A stretch of 64,000 nt of DNA, taken from Pseudomonas sp. GOM6. GTDB taxonomy: Bacteria > Pseudomonadota > Gammaproteobacteria > Pseudomonadales > Pseudomonadaceae. The first letter of the stretch is position 1. Each line of letters opens with the position of its first letter. The DNA is taken from contig NZ_JARPUS010000020.1 in the NCBI RefSeq assembly GCF_029537485.1, positions 1 to 64,000 of the forward strand. Direction: 5' to 3'. Position numbers and translations under genes: made by a program. The notes under the pieces were generated by a model. The model ran no database searches and was not told the DNA's origin. It was given only the letters and a program-made list of their open reading frames with translations. This document shows, in pieces, positions 60,764-64,000 of this stretch.

Positions 60764-61447
60764 ATGAAGATTCTGCTGGTTCTTACGTCCCACGACCAAC
60801 TCGGCAACACCGGCCACAAGACCGGCTTCTGGCTGGAAGAGTTCGCCTCGCCCTATTACGTGTTCAAGGACGCCGGGGCGCAGATCACCCTGGCTTCGCC
60901 CAAGGGCGGCCAGCCGCCGATCGACCCGAAGAGCGACGCCCCGGACGCGCAGACCGATGCCACCCGGCGCTTTGCCGGCGATGCCGAGGCGCAGCAGGCA
61001 CTGGCCGGCACGCTGCCACTGGCCCAGGTGCGCGCCGAGGACTTCGATGCCTTGTTCTACCCCGGTGGCCACGGCCCGCTGTGGGACCTGGCCGAAGACG
61101 CCACCTCCATCGCCCTGATCGAGCGTTTCATCGCCCTCGGCAAGCCGGTCGGCGCCGTGTGCCATGCGCCGGGCGTGCTGCGCCACGTCAAGGCCGCCGA
61201 CGGCACGCCGCTGGTGCGCGGCAAGCGTGTCACCGGTTTCAGCAACAGCGAGGAAGATGCGGTGCAGCTCAGCGATGTGGTGCCCTTCCTGGTCGAAGAC
61301 ATGCTCAAGGGCCACGGCGGGGTGTATGGCCGTGGTGAGGACTGGAGCAGCCACGTCGAGGTCGACGGGCTGCTGGTCACCGGGCAGAATCCTGCCTCTT
61401 CGGATGCCAGCGCCGAAGCTCTGCTGGCCCTACTCGAGCGGAACTGA
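60764..61447 (+). CDS. Cytoplasmic DJ-1/PfpI protein, Hsp31/glyoxalase III-like
   Basis: 227 residues without signal peptide. Catalytic trio of the Hsp31 group is visible: Glu25-Glu26 in GFWLEEF, Cys133-His134 in AVCHAPGVLRH, and the loop NSEEDAVQLSDVVPFLVED. Members convert methylglyoxal to lactate without glutathione or act as chaperones. ATG 60764 is chosen (CGAGGAG 7 bases upstream; a TTG two codons earlier is open). Followed three bases later by glyoxalase I. Confidence 0.92.
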   Translation: MKILLVLTSHDQLGNTGHKTGFWLEEFASPYYVFKDAGAQITLASPKGGQPPIDPKSDAPDAQTDATRRFAGDAEAQQALAGTLPLAQVRAEDFDALFYPGGHGPLWDLAEDATSIALIERFIALGKPVGAVCHAPGVLRHVKAADGTPLVRGKRVTGFSNSEEDAVQLSDVVPFLVEDMLKGHGGVYGRGEDWSSHVEVDGLLVTGQNPASSDASAEALLALLERN

Positions 61448-61450
61448 TCG

Positions 61451-61870
61451 ATGAAATACCTGCATACCATGGTCCGCGTCCGTGATCTGGACGCCTCCCT
61501 GCGCTTCTACCGCGATGCTCTTGGCCTGGAAGTGGTCAAGCAGCGCGAGTACCCCCAGGGTCGTTTCACCCTGGTCTACCTGGCCGCCCCGGGCGATCAC
61601 GACGCCCAGGTCGAGCTGACCTACAACTGGGACACCGAGGACTACGGCGGTGCGCGCAACTTCGGCCACCTGGCCTATCTGGTGGACGACATCTACGCCG
61701 CCTGCCAGCGTCTGCAGGAGCACGGCGTGACCATCAACCGTCCGCCGCGCGATGGCCACATGGCGTTCGTGCGTTCGCCGGACCTGATCTCCATCGAGCT
61801 GCTGCAGAAGGGCGAGCCGCTGGCACCGGCCGAGCCCTGGGCCTCCATGCCCAACGTCGGCAGCTGGTAA
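61451..61870 (+). CDS. gloA: Lactoylglutathione lyase (glyoxalase I)
   Basis: 139 residues, VOC fold. Metal ligands appear at His5 (YLHTMVRV), Glu in AQVELTYNW, His in FGHLAYLV and Glu in ISIELLQKG. It isomerises the hemithioacetal of methylglyoxal and glutathione to S-lactoylglutathione. Only three bases separate it from the DJ-1 gene upstream, so both act in dicarbonyl detoxification from one transcript. Confidence 0.95.
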   Translation: MKYLHTMVRVRDLDASLRFYRDALGLEVVKQREYPQGRFTLVYLAAPGDHDAQVELTYNWDTEDYGGARNFGHLAYLVDDIYAACQRLQEHGVTINRPPRDGHMAFVRSPDLISIELLQKGEPLAPAEPWASMPNVGSW

Positions 61871-61877
61871 GCCCGGC

Positions 61878-62534
61878 ATGCGCCTCAATGCCGACTTCAG
61901 CCTGCCGGTGGTGATCCGCCCGGGCGATGCGCCTTGGGTGGCCTCGCCGTTGCCCGGGGTGGAGCGGCAGATGCTCGACCGCATCGGTGAAGAGCTGGCG
62001 CGGGCCACGTCCATCGTGCGCTACGCGCCGGGCTCGCAGTTCAGCGCCCACAGCCATCCCGGCGGCGAGGAGTTTCTGGTGCTGGAGGGGGTGTTCTCCG
62101 ACGAGCGCGGCGACTACCCGGCCGGCACCTATGTGCGCAATCCCATCGGCAGCCGGCACACGCCGTTCAGCCGCGAGGGCTGCACCATTTTCGTCAAGCT
62201 GATGCAGTTCGCCGTGGAGGACACGGCCGAGGTGGTGGTCAATCACCATCACGCCGCCTGGCAGCCTGGCGTAGCGCCTGGCCTGGACGAGCTGGTGCTG
62301 CATCGCTTCGCTACCGAGCAGGTGCTTTTACAACGCTGCCCGGCCGGTACGACGGGGGCGCCGCGACATTACCCCGGCGGCGCGGAATATCTGGTCTTGC
62401 AAGGCTGCCTGCAGGACGAGCGGGGCACCTATCCGGCGGGCAGCTGGCTGCGCTGCCCGCCGGGTTTCACGCACACACCGTGCAGTTCTGAGGGTTGCCT
62501 GCTCTGGTGCAAGACCGGGCACCTGCCGGCTTAA
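61878..62534 (+). CDS. Double-cupin protein (ChrR-like)
   Basis: 218 residues forming two similar cupin halves: SAHSHPGGEEFLVLEGVFSDE and APRHYPGGAEYLVLQGCLQDE; the first carries three metal-ligand candidates, the second has lost some His. Resembles the C-terminal cupin of ChrR anti-sigma factors, but there is no Zn-anti-sigma domain and no sigma factor next to it. Starts seven bases after gloA and overlaps the end of the opposite-strand oxidoreductase gene by 4 bases. Confidence 0.85.
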   Translation: MRLNADFSLPVVIRPGDAPWVASPLPGVERQMLDRIGEELARATSIVRYAPGSQFSAHSHPGGEEFLVLEGVFSDERGDYPAGTYVRNPIGSRHTPFSREGCTIFVKLMQFAVEDTAEVVVNHHHAAWQPGVAPGLDELVLHRFATEQVLLQRCPAGTTGAPRHYPGGAEYLVLQGCLQDERGTYPAGSWLRCPPGFTHTPCSSEGCLLWCKTGHLPA

Positions 62535-63760
62535 GCGCTGGTCATCAGGCGTTTGTACAGGCGCGTGCGCCGCGCTGTCTTGATCTGCTCGGTGAGGAAG
62601 GCGCGCAGCGGCGAAACGTTCGGCTTGCTGGCCTTGCCGTGGCTCAGGCGGCGCATCTGGAACTTCACCGTGGCCATGTAGGCCAGCGCGGCCAGGGTCT
62701 TGTTCTTCCAGCGGATCGGCGGCAACTCGGCGCTCAGTTGCTGCTCGCCGGCCTGCCAGCGCTTGGGCAGGCCCGGCTCGATGGCCAGGGCGGTGGCGAT
62801 GCCGGCCACGGCCACGCCGCTGTCCAGCACCTGTTCGACCACCGGCAGGCGGCGGATACCGCCGGTGACCATCAGCGGCATCTTGGCCACGGCGGCGATT
62901 TCCCCGGCGAACTCTAGGAAGTAGGCCTCGCGGGCCAGGGTGCGCCCGTCGCGCGCATCGCCTTGCATGGCCGGTGCCTCGTAGCTGCCACCGGACAGTT
63001 CGACCAGATCCACCGGCAGCGCATTGAGCAGCTCGACCACACGCTTGGCATCGGCAGCGTCGAAGCCGCCGCGCTGGAAGTCTGCCGAGTTCAGCTTGAC
63101 CGCCACGCAAAAGCCCGATGAAACGCGAGCGCGCACGGCCTTGACCACCTCCAGCAGAAAGCGCGCGCGGTTCTCCAGCGGGCCGCCCCAGCTGTCTGTG
63201 CGCTTGTTGGTCAGCGGCGAGAGGAACTGGCTGAGCAGGTAGCCGTGTGCCGCGTGAATCTGCACACCAGTGAAGCCGGCCTGCTCGGCCAACTCGGCGG
63301 TGCGGGCGAAACGCTGGATCAACGCACCGATCTCTTCGTCGGTCAGCGCCTTGGGCACGGGGAACAGCTTGGACAGCCCGCCCATGTCCAGCGCCACGGC
63401 CGAGGGTGCGACGGTGGGCTGGCCAAGGTTGGCCTGCATCTGCCGGCCGGGATGGTTGATCTGCAGCCAGAACTGCGCGCCCTGGGCACGACCGATACGC
63501 GCCCACTCGCGGAATTTGTCCAGCTGCCGGTCATCTTCCAGCACCACGCCACCGGGGCCGGTCATCGCGCGGCGGTCGATCATCACGTTGCCGCTCAGCA
63601 GCAACCCGGCGCCACCCTCGGCCCAGGCGCGGTAAAGGCGCAGCAGTTCGGTCGAAGGGCCCTGGCTGGCATCGGCCAGGTTTTCCTCCATCGAGGCTTT
63701 GCCGATGCGGTTGGGAATGACGGCGCCGTTGGGCAGTTGCAGGGGCTGGAAGGGTGACAT
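62531..63760 (-). CDS. NADH:flavin oxidoreductase (Old Yellow Enzyme family)
   Basis: 409 residues, TIM-barrel FMN enzyme. QINHPGRQ (ligand-contact His/Gln region), FTGVQIHAAHGYLLSQFLSPLTNKRTD in blocks, and VTGGIRR for FMN phosphate binding. OYE proteins reduce activated alkenes, including reactive aldehydes and ketones, so its place beside glyoxalase and DJ-1 genes fits an electrophile-detoxification role; that link is an inference. C-terminus basic. ATG 63760. Confidence 0.92.
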   Translation of the reverse strand: MSPFQPLQLPNGAVIPNRIGKASMEENLADASQGPSTELLRLYRAWAEGGAGLLLSGNVMIDRRAMTGPGGVVLEDDRQLDKFREWARIGRAQGAQFWLQINHPGRQMQANLGQPTVAPSAVALDMGGLSKLFPVPKALTDEEIGALIQRFARTAELAEQAGFTGVQIHAAHGYLLSQFLSPLTNKRTDSWGGPLENRARFLLEVVKAVRARVSSGFCVAVKLNSADFQRGGFDAADAKRVVELLNALPVDLVELSGGSYEAPAMQGDARDGRTLAREAYFLEFAGEIAAVAKMPLMVTGGIRRLPVVEQVLDSGVAVAGIATALAIEPGLPKRWQAGEQQLSAELPPIRWKNKTLAALAYMATVKFQMRRLSHGKASKPNVSPLRAFLTEQIKTARRTRLYKRLMTSA

Positions 63761-63911
63761 AAGGCGGTTCTCCCGGTAGAAGGTGGAGCAAGCCTAATGT
63801 TGAAGTCAACTTTAAGGTCAAGAGTTTCAGGCAAAGAAAGTGTCGCGGTGTTCGGTTGTTGTAAGAGCAGGTAGGTTGCGTTGGGCCGGGTAGGTTGGGG
63901 CAGGCTGGCTT

Positions 63912-63976
63912 TGTGGGAGCGACTTCAGTCGCGATGAAGGCAGCGCAAAAGCATCGCGACTGAAGTCGCTCCCACA
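63912..63976. repeat. REP-pair/REPIN-like inverted repeat
   Basis: TGTGGGAGCGACTTCAGTCG plus CGATG as left arm (63912-63936), 15-base spacer, then the exact reverse complement (63952-63976): a perfect 25-bp inverted repeat. GTGGGAGCGACTTCAGTCGC is a common extragenic palindrome family of pseudomonads mobilised by RAYT transposases. No RAYT gene is in the window. Confidence 0.9.
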
Positions 63977-64000
63977 CACTGCGTCAATACAAACGAACCT

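Noticed and set aside
1..64000. CRISPR array, tRNA/rRNA, prophage or IS element
   Set aside because: No spaced direct-repeat array, no CCA-ended cloverleaf pattern seen by eye, and no transposase, integrase or phage genes among the open frames.

Overview
The window is a high-GC gammaproteobacterial chromosome segment that reads as core genome of a Pseudomonas-type bacterium. The evidence is the gene neighbourhoods (truD-surE-pcm-nlpD-rpoS-rsmZ-fdxA-mutS-cinA/pncC-recA-recX, sbcB-mvaT-purU, erdR-dgkA), an MvaT-type H-NS protein, a GacA-box/RsmZ locus and a REP-type inverted repeat. I saw no phage, IS element, CRISPR array, tRNA or rRNA. Coordinates of many starts were moved inward from the longest ORF on the basis of Shine-Dalgarno (SD) sequences or family N-termini.

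Layout. 1-5.8 kb: edge of an MFS carrier, a Tat-exported aldo/keto reductase, PPK2, then purine/pyrimidine salvage (uraA-upp, hpt), a WbuC-like cupin and a PA4642-like protein. 5.8-12 kb: malate:quinone oxidoreductase with a long leader, small hypothetical proteins, a YajG lipoprotein, an acyltransferase, CPXCG/DUF2007 proteins and a degenerate SRAP (YedK-like) protein. 12-15.7 kb: LysR regulator divergent from the glutathione-dependent formaldehyde pathway (frmA-fghA), then Dps. 15.9-27.6 kb: ispF-truD-surE-pcm-popT-nlpD-rpoS, rsmZ, fdxA, mutS, pncC, recA-recX. 27.6-32.5 kb: LOG-family protein, small ribbon-helix-helix candidate, QS-regulated secreted protein, tapT, EamA transporter, erdR, dgkA. 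32.6-40.3 kb: an overlapping RDD-SpoIIM-DUF4129-DUF4350-MoxR-DUF58 operon and a membrane protein. 40.5-47.9 kb: sbcB, mvaT, purU, CBS protein plus a 59-aa protein, a PctA-like amino-acid chemoreceptor, a HerA-like ATPase. 48-56 kb: rubredoxin and a rubredoxin/ferredoxin reductase, ChrA, a Cache-GGDEF cyclase, Asp/Glu racemase, pseudouridine synthase, AraC regulator, periplasmic solute-binding protein. 56-64 kb: small ABM and I78 proteins, an atypical SDR with a divergent LysR, then a second LysR divergent from a run of DJ-1/PfpI (exported), DJ-1/PfpI (cytoplasmic), glyoxalase I, double cupin, facing an Old Yellow Enzyme homologue; a REP-pair (REPIN-like) hairpin closes the window.

Functionally the window joins stress-response control (RpoS, RsmZ, RecA/LexA box, Dps, MvaT), DNA repair (MutS, RecA, RecX, ExoI), nucleotide salvage and two detoxification loci (formaldehyde; probably dicarbonyl/electrophile). 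The most original observations are the SRAP protein that has lost three of its four catalytic residues, a 26-bp element shared by the promoters of the two DJ-1 genes next to a LysR gene, an SDR lacking YxxxK, and a strong dyad in an AT-rich patch upstream of rubredoxin.
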